Numbered from the stretch's first letter, positions 35,575-44,955 are shown. The stretch: 64,000 nucleotides of DNA from Lactobacillus sp. S2-2 (GCF_021698855.1 NZ_WWFA01000003.1:1-64000); one strand, 5' to 3'. Numbers and translations are program-made. Notes: a model not told the origin generated them from the letters alone.

Positions 35575-36449
35575 TTATTTTAGAAAATCTGGTTGTTCAT
35601 AAGCTGGATTAGGATAAGTGTAGAGTCCTTTACCATTTTCACGACCTAATTTATCATCATCAATCATTTCTTTAAACTTAGCAGCTACATCTTGTAGGGC
35701 TTTATTTTGAGATGTGATTTCATAATTAGTATGCATCCCAATAATATCAGCAATTGCAAATGGTCCAAGTGGTGAACCAGTAGCAATCATCCAAGTCTTA
35801 TCGATATCTTGAGGGCTTGCAATTCCATTAATCCAAAGTGAAAAACCAGCATTTTCAAATGGAACTAATAATGAATTTAAAATATAACCTGGTTGTTCTT
35901 TATTAATTGTAATTGGAACCATCCCGATTTATTTAGATAATTGTTGAAAATCACTTAATAAATCTGGATTAGTTTTACTTTGTGCCATAATTTCAGCAGT
36001 ATTATTCTTCCAAATATTGTTAGCAAAATGGTATGCCAAAAATTTATCTGGACGACCTGTTATTTCAGCAAATTCAGATGGTAAGAAAGTTGAAGTATTA
36101 GTTGCTAAAACAGTATTATCATCAGCCACTTTATCAAAGTTAGCAAAGAATTCATTTTTAACCTTTTTATCTTCTGGTAAAGCTTCAATTACCAAATCAC
36201 GGCCTTTAATTGCTTGATCAAAATCACTTGTGTAACTAAGATTTTCATCAGCTACTTTAAGATCTGCATCACTTAAGTTTAAATCTTTTTTTGCAACTTC
36301 CTTCCATTGGGCAATATTATTTTAAACACGTTCAATTGACTTTTCAGAACGACCATAAACAATTGTATCTTTACCATGTAAAGCAGTCATAAAAGCAATT
36401 TATGACCCTAATCCACCGCCACCAAAAGGGTGATTTTATTGAATGTCAT
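35575..36449 (-). pseudogene. Broken 3-hydroxyacyl-CoA dehydrogenase (HBD-like)
   Basis: The reconstructed protein opens with an NAD-binding Rossmann start (MTFNKITLLGGGGLGSQIAF), has NTSTFLPSEFAEITGRPDKF and ends with a 3HCDH C-terminal domain. It carries four lesions. One G is missing in the glycine motif near 36428 (TTGGTGG instead of TTGGGTGG). Three in-frame TAA codons replace sense codons: near 36400 (TCA-TAA-ATT), near 36327 (GTT-TAA-AAT) and at 35926-35928 (AAA-TAA-ATC). GGAGG still precedes the ATG at 36447-36449. The two open pieces at 35575-35922 and 35929-36195 are fragments of this one gene, not genes. Confidence 0.92.
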
Positions 36450-36494
36450 TATTGTTTCCTCCATTATTAAATATATTAATAGCATTAAAATACT

Positions 36495-36728
36495 ATGTAT
36501 GCTTTTTAGGGGGAATCACTTATCTATGGCAATGTTACCATAAATCAATCTTATCTAACAGTCATTAATAATCCGTTAGAATATTTTCCAAAGCCTTTAA
36601 GTTTACTAAGTATTTTAGGTAGTCTTCAAGGTAAATTTAATTTTATTTTAATGAGTGATGATGCAAATGATTCACTTGATTTAGTTATTTCAGTACAAAG
36701 AACTCCATTCACAGATTTACTTAAGTAA
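36495..36728 (+). pseudogene. Possible short broken gene, function unrecognised
   Basis: An in-frame reading MYAF-stop-GESLIYGNV..., 78 codons long, ends in FTDLLK and a TAA followed by a terminator. A TAG at codon 5 interrupts it, no clear ribosome site precedes the ATG, and the sequence was not recognised. It lies immediately next to the broken dehydrogenase, which supports decay of this stretch. It could also be chance reading in non-coding DNA. Confidence 0.35.
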
Positions 36729-36730
36729 AT

Positions 36731-36758
36731 AAAAAAATCCTCATTAAATGAGGATTTT
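36731..36758. terminator. Bidirectional terminator
   Basis: AAAAATCCTCATTAAATGAGGATTTTT, stem ATCCTCAT / ATGAGGAT; ends the lemA operon on the minus strand. Confidence 0.9.
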
Positions 36759-36761
36759 TAT

Positions 36762-37361
36762 TTATTCTAAACCAACTTTAGGTGCTTTATCTGAACCGGC
36801 ACTTGGTTTGTAATAATGGTAAGATTTGAATCCTTTTAAGCTTGCCATTAAGCCATTTGGAAATGAACTAATTGATGTATTATAATCTTGAACTTTTTGA
36901 TTATAAACACGACGTTCTTGTGCTAAACGATTTTCTGAGCCTTCTAATTGAGTCATTAATTTATTAATTTGTTTTGAACTAGCTAATTTTGGATAGTTTT
37001 CATAAATTGAATTCATTAGTAAAGAAGTTTGCTTTTGCATTTTATCCATTGATTCAGTTTGTTTTTTGCTAGCAGTTACTTGACTATATTGTTTTCCATT
37101 ATTAGTAGCTTGACTGTATTGTTTTCTAGCATTGGCAACATTATTAAAAACATTGTCTTCATGATCCATATTTCCTCTAACTACACTTAACAATTGTGGA
37201 GTCAAATCTGCTCTTCGTTGCATTTGGTTTTGAACTTGTCCCCATTGTCCTTCAACTGCTTGTTTTTGTTTATTTAATGAATTATTAGCACTAATAACCC
37301 ATCCTAAAATTAAAACAACAATAATTGTTAACATAACATAAAATTTCTTATTACTTTTCAT
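36762..37361 (-). CDS. lemA: LemA family membrane protein
   Basis: 199 residues. One N-terminal membrane helix (about 7-25, topology N-out in the family) and a long helical bundle with the LemA marks: WGQVQNQMQRRADLTPQLL (about 40-58) and the ENYPKLASS plus ENRLAQERRVYN blocks (about 120-155). Function in lactobacilli is unknown. It is translated right after the TPM-domain gene; the two genes form the common LemA-TPM pair. Confidence 0.94.
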   Translation of the reverse strand: MKSNKKFYVMLTIIVVLILGWVISANNSLNKQKQAVEGQWGQVQNQMQRRADLTPQLLSVVRGNMDHEDNVFNNVANARKQYSQATNNGKQYSQVTASKKQTESMDKMQKQTSLLMNSIYENYPKLASSKQINKLMTQLEGSENRLAQERRVYNQKVQDYNTSISSFPNGLMASLKGFKSYHYYKPSAGSDKAPKVGLE

Positions 37362-37376
37362 TTCATTTCTCCCTTT

Positions 37377-38166
37377 TTAAAATCCACCAGAAGCACCTCC
37401 ACCACCGGAAGCACCCCCACCAAATCCACCACCAAAATTTTCTCCGGATGAATCACCAGAACCTAATGATCCAAAAAATCCTCCATTATATGGACCTGAG
37501 CCATGATGATTTCCATTATCAGTTAATCGACCAAAAATAATTAAACCCAAAACAATTGGGCCACCTAGTATAATTATTACAATAGCAATAATTATACTTT
37601 GAATTATGTTCTTTTTTTCGTTTTTCTTGAATTTTCTTTTTTGACATTAGATTAGCTTTTTTATTTATCATCACATGATTAACATTATTGGTTACCATCT
37701 GAATTGCTTGATCAAAATTCTTCTGCTTTAATTGTTTGATAACGCCACTAGTAATTATATCACTAGAAACCTTACCATATGGAAAAATATTTTCTAATCC
37801 ATAGCCAACCTCTAAACGATATTTACGATCTTTAACTGCAATTACAAATAATAATCCATTATCTAATCCTTTTTGTCCGACACCTAGCTCATTAAAAACG
37901 TCATGAGTGTAATCATCAATATCACTATCTTCTGGTAAATGATTGATAGTAATAACTGCATATTGTGGTTTTTCACGCAAGTTATCTCGCCAATCATCAT
38001 TCAATTTATCAATTTTATGTATGGTTTTATGAGATAACACTTTAGCTTTATCATTTACAAAATCGCCTTGGTGACTATTATTTGCATAAATGTTTGTACC
38101 AATAATTAGTGTACTAAGTAACACCATTATTATCAATGAAAATTGATGCAAACATTTTTTCTGCAT
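37377..38166 (-). pseudogene. TPM-domain (YgcG-like) membrane protein gene with a frameshift in a poly-A tract
   Basis: Signal peptide (about 1-28), then a TPM domain (PF04536; about 33-165) with QYAVITINHL, GVGQKGLDNGLLFVIA and KYRLEVGYGLE. After residue about 188 the frame leaves the family: the next frame encodes the expected membrane helix (SIIIAIVIIILGGPIVLGLI) and a Gly/Ser-rich tail ending at the TAA 37377-37379. Joining them needs removal of one A from the seven A's at 37612-37618. As written the protein is 215 residues with no anchor. It could be a real mutation, a slippage-controlled switch, or a sequencing error. Confidence 0.85.
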
Positions 38167-38252
38167 ATATTCACCTCCCTACTATATTAAAACGAAAAAA
38201 ACTCTTTAATTCAATGGTTTTATTAAATAATTTTTAAGTTAAATATTCACAC

Positions 38253-38285
38253 AAAAAAGAAGTCTACTAATTTGTAGACTTCTTT
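38253..38285 (-). terminator. Terminator of the DUF805 gene
   Basis: AAAGAAGTCTAC / GTAGACTTCTTT with T-run on the minus strand. Confidence 0.88.
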
Positions 38286-38660
38286 CTAATAACGACTATC
38301 CCAACGATTTCTCTTTGAAGGGAATAAAGTTAAAATAAAGAACCAAATAGTTCCAATAATTGGAATAAATTGAATTAAAATCCAAAAACCAGAGTGATCA
38401 GAATCATGCATTCTTCTAATTGAAACTGATAACATTCCAATCCATACCAATAAAATAATTATTTCACTTATCCAACTGATATTTAAATCAGTCAATGTAT
38501 AGATATCATCAATTGGATGACCTATTGCAGCTTGAACAATTGAAACAAGAATTCCACCTAATAAATAATTAATAATAATTGGCCACCAATAATTAGATCG
38601 AGTAGCCGTTCCATGAAAATTAAATAAATCTCCCCAAAATTTTTTATATGATTTAATCAT
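38286..38660 (-). CDS. DUF805 family membrane protein
   Basis: About 124 residues with three to four helices. Family marks: FWGDLFNFHGTATRSNYWW near the start (the FxG/RxxFW region), RRMHDSDHSGFWIL near 84-97, and a terminal LFPS. The start is set at the ATG 38658-38660 with AAGGAG 8 bases upstream. Function unknown; DUF805 proteins are small inner-membrane proteins. Confidence 0.9.
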   Translation of the reverse strand: MIKSYKKFWGDLFNFHGTATRSNYWWPIIINYLLGGILVSIVQAAIGHPIDDIYTLTDLNISWISEIIILLVWIGMLSVSIRRMHDSDHSGFWILIQFIPIIGTIWFFILTLFPSKRNRWDSRY

Positions 38661-38733
38661 GATTAAGTCTCCTTTGAATATTATCAATTAAATTATAGAA
38701 TTCAGATTAATTAGAATCCCTCATAAAGACTTT

Positions 38734-39525
38734 TTAATCACCTGCTTCAAACCAATTAATTATATAAAATGGTTTATCTCCAACTCGATAGCCTACCCAT
38801 TTAACAGATTCAATATCTTCTCCATGAATCCAAGTATGCTCATTTTTATAAATTTTCTTAATTGTTAAACGATATTTGTTTGAATTGATTTTTTTAGTTT
38901 TAAAATACTTAATTGAATGATTAAAGTATAAATTATAATAACTTTTATATGCCTTAAAAGAATTAAATTTAGCTGTATAAGTTGGCTTTTTATTATAAAT
39001 CCTGCCTATGTCACTACTAAATTCATATTTATATTTTTTAGCTGTATTTTTATCATAGTATTGTAAATGATTATCCATCGTTAATACAAACATTGGTTTA
39101 TAATCAACATAAGATGCCTCTTTATATTCCGGCCCTTTAAAAAACATTTTTTCTCTAATTGGAATCTTAGGAGTATAAGATTTTAAATAACTATAATTTA
39201 ATTTCATAGACATAAAAGGATCTTGGTAGATTTTGCTTTGTTTTTTATAGTTTTGTAAAGGCAAAGTCAGTGGTGAATCTTCATGATTAAATCCCACTGA
39301 AGAGTATCCTCCAAAAGTTTTTAAAATCGTCCCTTTTTTATTAATAATTTTCTTTCCTTTTTTTCCATGCACTTTATAATATTGTCCCGTAAACATATCT
39401 TTTTTTAATTTTACATAATCAGGAATTTTAATTAATTTATGCTTTTGATTAGCACTAACTATAGTATTACTACCAAGTGCTAATAAAGCTATAAATCCCA
39501 CAAGAAAAATTCGTAATTTTTTCAT
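38734..39525 (-). CDS. Secreted protein of unknown function
   Basis: 263 residues with a clear signal peptide (KKLRIFLVGFIALLALGSN, cleavage near VSA-N, about 26). The mature part is Lys/Tyr-rich with repeated YK and KxxKYK patterns and no enzyme motif or anchor. Basic charge would suit wall or DNA binding. Single gene with GGAGTG before the ATG. Not recognised. Confidence 0.75.
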   Translation of the reverse strand: MKKLRIFLVGFIALLALGSNTIVSANQKHKLIKIPDYVKLKKDMFTGQYYKVHGKKGKKIINKKGTILKTFGGYSSVGFNHEDSPLTLPLQNYKKQSKIYQDPFMSMKLNYSYLKSYTPKIPIREKMFFKGPEYKEASYVDYKPMFVLTMDNHLQYYDKNTAKKYKYEFSSDIGRIYNKKPTYTAKFNSFKAYKSYYNLYFNHSIKYFKTKKINSNKYRLTIKKIYKNEHTWIHGEDIESVKWVGYRVGDKPFYIINWFEAGD

Positions 39526-39631
39526 TAGATCAACACTCCTTTATATATCAATAGATTATCGATTCTTTAAAAAAATTGCAAATTTACAATAGCCTTAAAA
39601 TACTGTAGTCTATTTCTAACAGGAGGATAAA

Positions 39632-39955
39632 ATGGATTCAAAAAAAGAAATTAAAATCACATTATCAAATGAATTATTTAATCAAGTTGATAAAAAATTA
39701 AAAAATCAATCCATCGATACATATATCAACAAACTAATTATGAATGATTTATCTGAAAATGATAATTTTGAAACTAAAAATATCATTGGAAAAATTGTTA
39801 ATCAGGATAATATTTTTAAAGATGAACATTTAATCTTAGTTAGTGGAATTTACTATCAATATGTAGTTAATCCACTCAGTAATCAATCTAATTTCATTCA
39901 ATGTGTAATTTCAAGTGCCAATGGTAATCAATTAGAAATTACCCCCATTAGTTAA
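39632..39955 (+). CDS. Small protein with ribbon-helix-helix-like N-terminus
   Basis: 107 residues, no signal peptide. The N-terminus KEIKITLSNELFNQVDKKLK followed by IDTYINKLI has the strand-helix-helix layout of RHH DNA-binding proteins, but this is only a resemblance. The C-terminal 60 residues are beta-rich. AGGAGG lies 5 bases before the ATG. It precedes a band-7 protein gene by 12 bases, so both are one operon. Confidence 0.6.
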   Translation: MDSKKEIKITLSNELFNQVDKKLKNQSIDTYINKLIMNDLSENDNFETKNIIGKIVNQDNIFKDEHLILVSGIYYQYVVNPLSNQSNFIQCVISSANGNQLEITPIS

Positions 39956-39967
39956 AAGGAGTTTTAT

Positions 39968-40834
39968 ATGCTAGGAATAAGAATTATTAAACAAAATCAT
40001 CAAGGATTAGTAGAAACATTAGGTAAATATAAGAAAACAATTAGTCCCGGCCTACATTTCTACATCCCACTTGTCCAAAGAATTCACGCAGTTAATTTAG
40101 CCATGGTTCCATTAGAATTACCTGGTTATCCAATTATCACTCAAGATAACGCTGAAGTTTCTGCCAAATTAACTTTAAATTATCATGTAACTGATGCGGT
40201 AAAATTTCAATATGAAAACTCTGATTCAGTGACTTCAATGTGCCAATTAGTTCGTGGTGATTTAAGAAATATTGTAGGTAAAAAACAGTTAAATGATACT
40301 TTAGGTGCAACTTCTGCCATTAACAAAGAATTAACTAGTTCAATTGGTGATTTAACTAATACTTATGGAATTAATGTTGATCGTGTTAACATCGATGAAT
40401 TAAATCCAACTAAAGAAATTCAAAAATCAATGGATAAACAATTACGTGCTGATCGTGAAAAAACTGCTGCAATTGCGGAAGCTGAAGGACAAGCTGAATC
40501 AATTAACATTAAAGTTAAAGCTGAAAATAATGCTAAAATCAGTACTGCTCAAGCTGAAGGTGAAGCAACTAAAACTAGAGCTGATGCAGAAAGTTATCGT
40601 ATTAAAGCAATTCAAACTGCTTTAGCAACTGCCGATAATAATTACTTCTTAAATCAAAAAATTGATGCTTTCAATAATTTAGCTAATTCTGATACTAACC
40701 TAGTGGTCACTTCAAATGACACCATTAATGATGCAACTACAAATGGTGCATTATTTGCTAAAGGATTTGAAAAACAAAATAATAAAAAAGAAGATTCAAA
40801 TAATAATGAAGATGAAAAAGAAGCTAATAATTAA
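39968..40834 (+). CDS. SPFH/band-7 (stomatin-like) protein
   Basis: 288 residues. Band-7 domain at about 5-165 (VETLGKYKKTISPGLHFYIP, then IITQDNAEV) followed by a long helical coiled coil rich in Ala/Glu (about 165-230, RADREKTAAIAEAEGQAESI) and an acidic Asn-rich tail. Unlike QmcA/HflK it has almost no N-terminal membrane helix; association with membranes may be peripheral. Such proteins scaffold membrane microdomains and proteases. Second gene of the operon; ends at the hairpin 40815-40850. Confidence 0.9.
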   Translation: MLGIRIIKQNHQGLVETLGKYKKTISPGLHFYIPLVQRIHAVNLAMVPLELPGYPIITQDNAEVSAKLTLNYHVTDAVKFQYENSDSVTSMCQLVRGDLRNIVGKKQLNDTLGATSAINKELTSSIGDLTNTYGINVDRVNIDELNPTKEIQKSMDKQLRADREKTAAIAEAEGQAESINIKVKAENNAKISTAQAEGEATKTRADAESYRIKAIQTALATADNNYFLNQKIDAFNNLANSDTNLVVTSNDTINDATTNGALFAKGFEKQNNKKEDSNNNEDEKEANN

Positions 40835-40850
40835 TCATTAGCTTCTTTTT
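40815..40850. terminator. Bidirectional terminator
   Basis: AAAAAGAAGCTAAT / ATTAGCTTCTTTTT; overlaps the end of the band-7 gene. Confidence 0.85.
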
Positions 40851-40858
40851 TATTAAAC

Positions 40859-41113
40859 TTATTTACTTCGTATAAAAATATAAATTGGAATAACAAAAAC
40901 CATTGAGTAAATAATTATATAACCTAAAATCATCCAAACAATCATTCTAATAGAATATTTTTGCTTGCCTATTTTTATATCATAATTACTATTCCAATTT
41001 GATTTAGGAAATAACTTTGTATAAAAAGAATAAATAATTTCGACAAAGGCTAATAAGGCAAATAATGAGGAGAAAACAGCTGACAAAATAATCATTATAT
41101 TTAAAAGTGTCAT
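40859..41113 (-). CDS. Small two-helix membrane protein in the glycosyltransferase operon
   Basis: 84 residues with helices at about 5-29 and 55-78 separated by a basic loop. No family recognised. It begins 16 bases after the processive glycosyltransferase gene and is probably translated with it. By position it could be an accessory subunit such as PgaD or Alg44-like partners, but there is no sequence proof. Confidence 0.6.
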   Translation of the reverse strand: MTLLNIMIILSAVFSSLFALLAFVEIIYSFYTKLFPKSNWNSNYDIKIGKQKYSIRMIVWMILGYIIIYSMVFVIPIYIFIRSK

Positions 41114-41129
41114 TTTAAAATCCCCTTAA

Positions 41130-42278
41130 TTATTTGTTCCAATAAATTTTTTTATGAAAAATCAATGAAAATAATGCCATTAAATATGCAACTTGTAATA
41201 AGAAGCTATAAACTAATCCACCCAACATTGATGATGAATATGATTTTTTAAACCAATTTCCATAATGCCAAACGTCAAATATCTGCTTAAATTGAAAAAT
41301 AAAAAATACGATTAACCAATATGGCGAAAAATCGACATCCCCAATATCATAAACAATCATTGTAACTACAATATACAAAAGGTATGCAAATACTGATAGC
41401 ATTAACATAAATTGTTGTCCTAAATAAGACATTAATATAAGATTCATTCTCCTTGAAAAAACTAAAGATAATGCGCCTAAATACCATCTTCTTCTTTGAA
41501 GCAACAATGATTTAATTGATGTTTGTATTTCTGTATAACATTCACATTCCATTGGGCTAATCATTCTAGCTCCAACTTCTTTACAAGAAATGGTCATCTC
41601 AAAATCTTCTGTTATCGAATTAACATTATAGAAATATTTATAATTATTCTTTTTAAAAACTCTATATAAGACTTCATTACTTATTAAGCTACATGTACCA
41701 GTTAAGATAAAAACACTTTGACTTCTTTTTATTTTAGTTTTATAAGCAATCCATTCTAATCTTTGGCCCATTTCTAGATTAGAACTAATTTTATTACTTT
41801 GAGGTGCCTTAAAAATTGATCCAATACAATCATATGCTTTCTTACTAAATAATTGATTATATTTTTTTCGATTAAAAATTTTTAGCATAAACTTTTTAAA
41901 AACATTCATATTTTTTAAATCATCACTAATTTTAGGCAAATTAGGATACAACAAACTTTTAGCTTTTGAAAACCATAAATCAGGATTTTCAACAACAGTA
42001 TCAGCATCCATTATTAAGCAATAACTATTGGGAATATCAAAATTAATATAATTTTCTAAAGCCTGATTAATTGCCCCAGCCTTACGAAAAGAATTATTTT
42101 TGGTATTAAAAACAATATCAGCACCATTTTTTTTAGAAACCTTATAAATATCATCAGAACAATTATCACAAGCAACTATGATTGTATCAACATGCTTTTG
42201 AATCGATTTAATTGCGGCTGGAATACCTTTTTCTTCGTTATGAGCAGGTAAAATTGCAGTAATTTTAATATCATTCAT
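41130..42278 (-). CDS. Processive family 2 glycosyltransferase (poly-GlcNAc/hyaluronan synthase-like)
   Basis: 382 residues. GT-A fold with DNCSDD near 38-43, donor-site DADT (about 98-101), acceptor TEDFEMT near 220, and the QRRRW motif (about 252-256) that marks processive synthases. Three to four C-terminal membrane helices (about 270-375) would form a translocation pore; the N-terminal helix of PgaC is absent. Likely makes an exopolysaccharide. The operon continues with a small membrane protein. A perfect 14-base palindrome GCTTTAATTAAAGC lies at 42301-42314 in its leader. Confidence 0.88.
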   Translation of the reverse strand: MNDIKITAILPAHNEEKGIPAAIKSIQKHVDTIIVACDNCSDDIYKVSKKNGADIVFNTKNNSFRKAGAINQALENYINFDIPNSYCLIMDADTVVENPDLWFSKAKSLLYPNLPKISDDLKNMNVFKKFMLKIFNRKKYNQLFSKKAYDCIGSIFKAPQSNKISSNLEMGQRLEWIAYKTKIKRSQSVFILTGTCSLISNEVLYRVFKKNNYKYFYNVNSITEDFEMTISCKEVGARMISPMECECYTEIQTSIKSLLLQRRRWYLGALSLVFSRRMNLILMSYLGQQFMLMLSVFAYLLYIVVTMIVYDIGDVDFSPYWLIVFFIFQFKQIFDVWHYGNWFKKSYSSSMLGGLVYSFLLQVAYLMALFSLIFHKKIYWNK

Positions 42279-42300
42279 TTAATATTCATCTCTTGTCATC

Positions 42301-42314
42301 GCTTTAATTAAAGC
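42301..42314. promoter_or_regulatory. 14-base palindrome upstream of the glycosyltransferase operon
   Basis: GCTTTAATTAAAGC is a perfect palindrome just downstream of a minus-strand TATATT (42316-42321). A plausible operator; regulator unknown. Confidence 0.4.
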
Positions 42315-42324
42315 TAATATAAGG

Positions 42325-42365
42325 CAAAAAAAAATAAAGTCAAATATTAACTCCACTTTATTTTT
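42325..42365 (-). terminator. Terminator of the propeller-like secreted protein gene
   Basis: Minus-strand AAATAAAGT / ACTTTATTT, then a run of T. Separates the secreted-protein gene from the glycosyltransferase operon. Confidence 0.75.
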
Positions 42366-42380
42366 CAATATCTTATTTTT

Positions 42381-43493
42381 TTAGAAATTACTATTAGTCA
42401 TTTTCATTAATTCAGGTCCTTTATTAACTAATAAGAATCCTTGTCCTTTTTTATTAAAGGCCAATCCTTCAAATTCACGACTTTGATTTGTAATTACAGT
42501 TCTCACATTTTTAGTACTTAAATGACCTAACTTTTTAACTGGGAATCGAGTTACTCCACCATCAGAAATTAAGTAAAGATTATCATTTTTTGGATTGTAA
42601 TCAATTGATTGAGCAATTGCACCTGGTGCATGACGAATACCCTGCATTACTAATTTAAAATGAACCGAATTATTAGTTATTTTACCTTTATATAACTTAA
42701 CTGATTTCTTAGGTGCCCAACCACCAGAAGCATATGAATAGAAATAAGCATTGCCACGTTTATCAAAGGTTAAATTTTCACCCATTGGAACTGTGGAACT
42801 CAATTTAAAGTTAATTCGATGATAAGGTTTTAAAGTTTTCAAATTAATACGTTCAATTGAAGCATTAATTCCAGTCTTTAAAACAAACCACATTTGTTTA
42901 TTTTTTGAATTATATGCCATTGATTGACCATGTCCAACATATTGAGTTGGCCCAACTTTAATTGCGTTTAAAACATTTTTATCACTTTTACTTAATCGAT
43001 TTGAAACTTGATTCCAACTAGCTTGTCTTAAAATATTCATTGTGCCAGATTTATTAGCACCTAAAGCATTTAACTTAGCTAAATCATAACGAACAACAAA
43101 TCCTTGATTTGATCCGCCATGTTTAGTGTACATAATATATGCATAATTATTAACCATTGCTACACTTTGCGGATTACCAAAATCACCTGATTTATGATAA
43201 CTAACTGGTAAGAAATATTCAGTTACAAAATTAGTTTTTCCATTACCTTTAACACCTTTTAATGTATCAGGTGTGCTTTGAAAAACATTATTTTGATATG
43301 CAGGGGTTTGCTTATATGTATATCTACCTCTTGTATAATTTTTATTATTAACCGTTCTATAATTTGCTACTCGATAGGATGATAAAGCATTTCCTTTTTG
43401 GGTCTTAGCATTAGTAAATGTATTTAATCCTGTTAATCCAATTCCAATCACTAATGCACTTAATCCTAATCGTAAAACTTTTTTTACTTTCAT
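42381..43493 (-). CDS. Secreted propeller-like surface protein (paralogue A)
   Basis: 370 residues from ATG 43491-43493 (AAAGGAGG 6 bases upstream; earlier ATG at 43517 lacks a site). Signal peptide to about residue 31 (TNA-K). The mature part has recurring short strands such as GNPQSVAMVNNYAYIMY, GHGQSMAYNSKNKQMWF, GENLTFDKRGNAYFYS and REFEGLAFNKKGQGFLL, each blade-like, suggesting a beta-propeller. Paralogous to the protein at 53465-55000. No anchor. Role unknown; position beside a polysaccharide synthase hints at a glycan-linked role. Confidence 0.75.
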   Translation of the reverse strand: MKVKKVLRLGLSALVIGIGLTGLNTFTNAKTQKGNALSSYRVANYRTVNNKNYTRGRYTYKQTPAYQNNVFQSTPDTLKGVKGNGKTNFVTEYFLPVSYHKSGDFGNPQSVAMVNNYAYIMYTKHGGSNQGFVVRYDLAKLNALGANKSGTMNILRQASWNQVSNRLSKSDKNVLNAIKVGPTQYVGHGQSMAYNSKNKQMWFVLKTGINASIERINLKTLKPYHRINFKLSSTVPMGENLTFDKRGNAYFYSYASGGWAPKKSVKLYKGKITNNSVHFKLVMQGIRHAPGAIAQSIDYNPKNDNLYLISDGGVTRFPVKKLGHLSTKNVRTVITNQSREFEGLAFNKKGQGFLLVNKGPELMKMTNSNF

Positions 43494-43604
43494 AAAACTT
43501 CCTCCTTTAATATTCAAAAACTATTTTACTCTTTTATAAAAGAAAATGATTAAAAGAATTGATTATTTATATTAAAATAATTATACACTGAAAGGATGGT
43601 TTAA

Positions 43605-44951
43605 TTGAAAAACATGAAAAATCAAATGATGGATTTATCATATGCAACTCTGAATTTTTTAGCGAACATGTTCAGATTCTTACCTTATGTCTTAGTATTA
43701 CTAATTTACAAACAAAATAATGAAACAAAATATTTATTTTTAGTTGTTTTAGTTTACGTAGTTAAAACTGCAAGTATTTTTATGACAAAACACTTAAAAG
43801 TTACAACTAGTACTTATTTGTTAATTTGTCTCGGAATTGGTTTAATTGGAACTTTATGTTTTGGTCTTACATCTAATATTTACATATTAACCTTTGGAGC
43901 TTTATGTATTGGATATACGTCAGCTAATTTATGGCCATATTTTTTAACTGTAAAAAAACACTTAGCAGTAAACAATGGATTCAAATTAAAAAAAATTTAT
44001 TGGCTTATTTTTCTAATCTTCTTAATTTTATTTGGGTTTGATATTGCATTAAATCATCAATATCAAATCACTTTTAATTTATTGAGTTTATTATTAACTA
44101 TTGCTTTTCCTGCTGCTTTACAAATGTATAAAAATATTCAACCACTATATCAATCAACCATTCAAAAATCAGCTTATCCAATTAAAACCTGGAAACTGAT
44201 TACTTTTATCATTATCTTTATTAATCTAGCTTTACTAACATTTTTAAGAAAAGTGGAATTTAATGTTTTTTGGCCATTATTATTAATTATTATTGGCCTA
44301 ACTATTATTTTATTAATTTCTGCAATCCATGATGATTGGAATGATAATCTAATTTATCGTTTAAAATTAATTAATCGTGGTTTTATTATTAATCTTGTTC
44401 TATTTATTCATGGTTTCTTTAGTTACTTTATTTTGGGCAAAGATGGAATGCTTTGGATTTTTCCACTTTATTTTTTCGGACTAGAAGGTGGTCGTCCAAT
44501 TTACCAACTCCTAAAAAAATACACACAAAAAGATAAAGCACCTGAAGTTAGCTTGATCATCGGTGAATTATTAATTACCACTATGTTACCACCCCTTTAT
44601 ATTATTGGTATTTTATTAATCACTTTATATATTGGCTATGAAAATCCTGATATTAATCAGAATGTTTATTTAAATAGTGAAGATAACAATGAATTAGCTT
44701 ACTTATACAAATATCGTTTTTCAACTTATGGAAAATTACTCTGCCAACTAATTTTCTTTGTTATCTTAACTTTAGTTTGTTGGAACTTTAATTTAGATAT
44801 CCTTAACTTCTTTAATTCAGCTAATATTAATAACGAAATTAGTATTTATAATTGGTACTTAATTCTACCGATTAGTATAATTTCTATTTTCGTTTCAATA
44901 CTTGCTATCTTAAAAGTAAAAAGAAGTTCTTTAATGTTTTGGAAAAAATAG
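43605..44951 (+). CDS. Polytopic membrane protein, MFS-like, unknown
   Basis: 448 residues with about twelve hydrophobic helices and very few charged residues between them. TTG start at 43605-43607 with AAAGGA 8 bases upstream; the next ATG (43614) is 17 bases away. The layout resembles major-facilitator carriers, but no signature motif was found. Divergent from the secreted propeller-like protein. Ends in the hairpin at 44956-44990. Confidence 0.7.
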   Translation: MKNMKNQMMDLSYATLNFLANMFRFLPYVLVLLIYKQNNETKYLFLVVLVYVVKTASIFMTKHLKVTTSTYLLICLGIGLIGTLCFGLTSNIYILTFGALCIGYTSANLWPYFLTVKKHLAVNNGFKLKKIYWLIFLIFLILFGFDIALNHQYQITFNLLSLLLTIAFPAALQMYKNIQPLYQSTIQKSAYPIKTWKLITFIIIFINLALLTFLRKVEFNVFWPLLLIIIGLTIILLISAIHDDWNDNLIYRLKLINRGFIINLVLFIHGFFSYFILGKDGMLWIFPLYFFGLEGGRPIYQLLKKYTQKDKAPEVSLIIGELLITTMLPPLYIIGILLITLYIGYENPDINQNVYLNSEDNNELAYLYKYRFSTYGKLLCQLIFFVILTLVCWNFNLDILNFFNSANINNEISIYNWYLILPISIISIFVSILAILKVKRSSLMFWKK

Positions 44952-44955
44952 CCAT

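Noticed and set aside
35575..36195. Two adjacent short genes (35575-35922 and 35929-36195)
   Set aside because: They are in the same frame, separated by a single TAA, and together with upstream sequence make one dehydrogenase; treated as one pseudogene.
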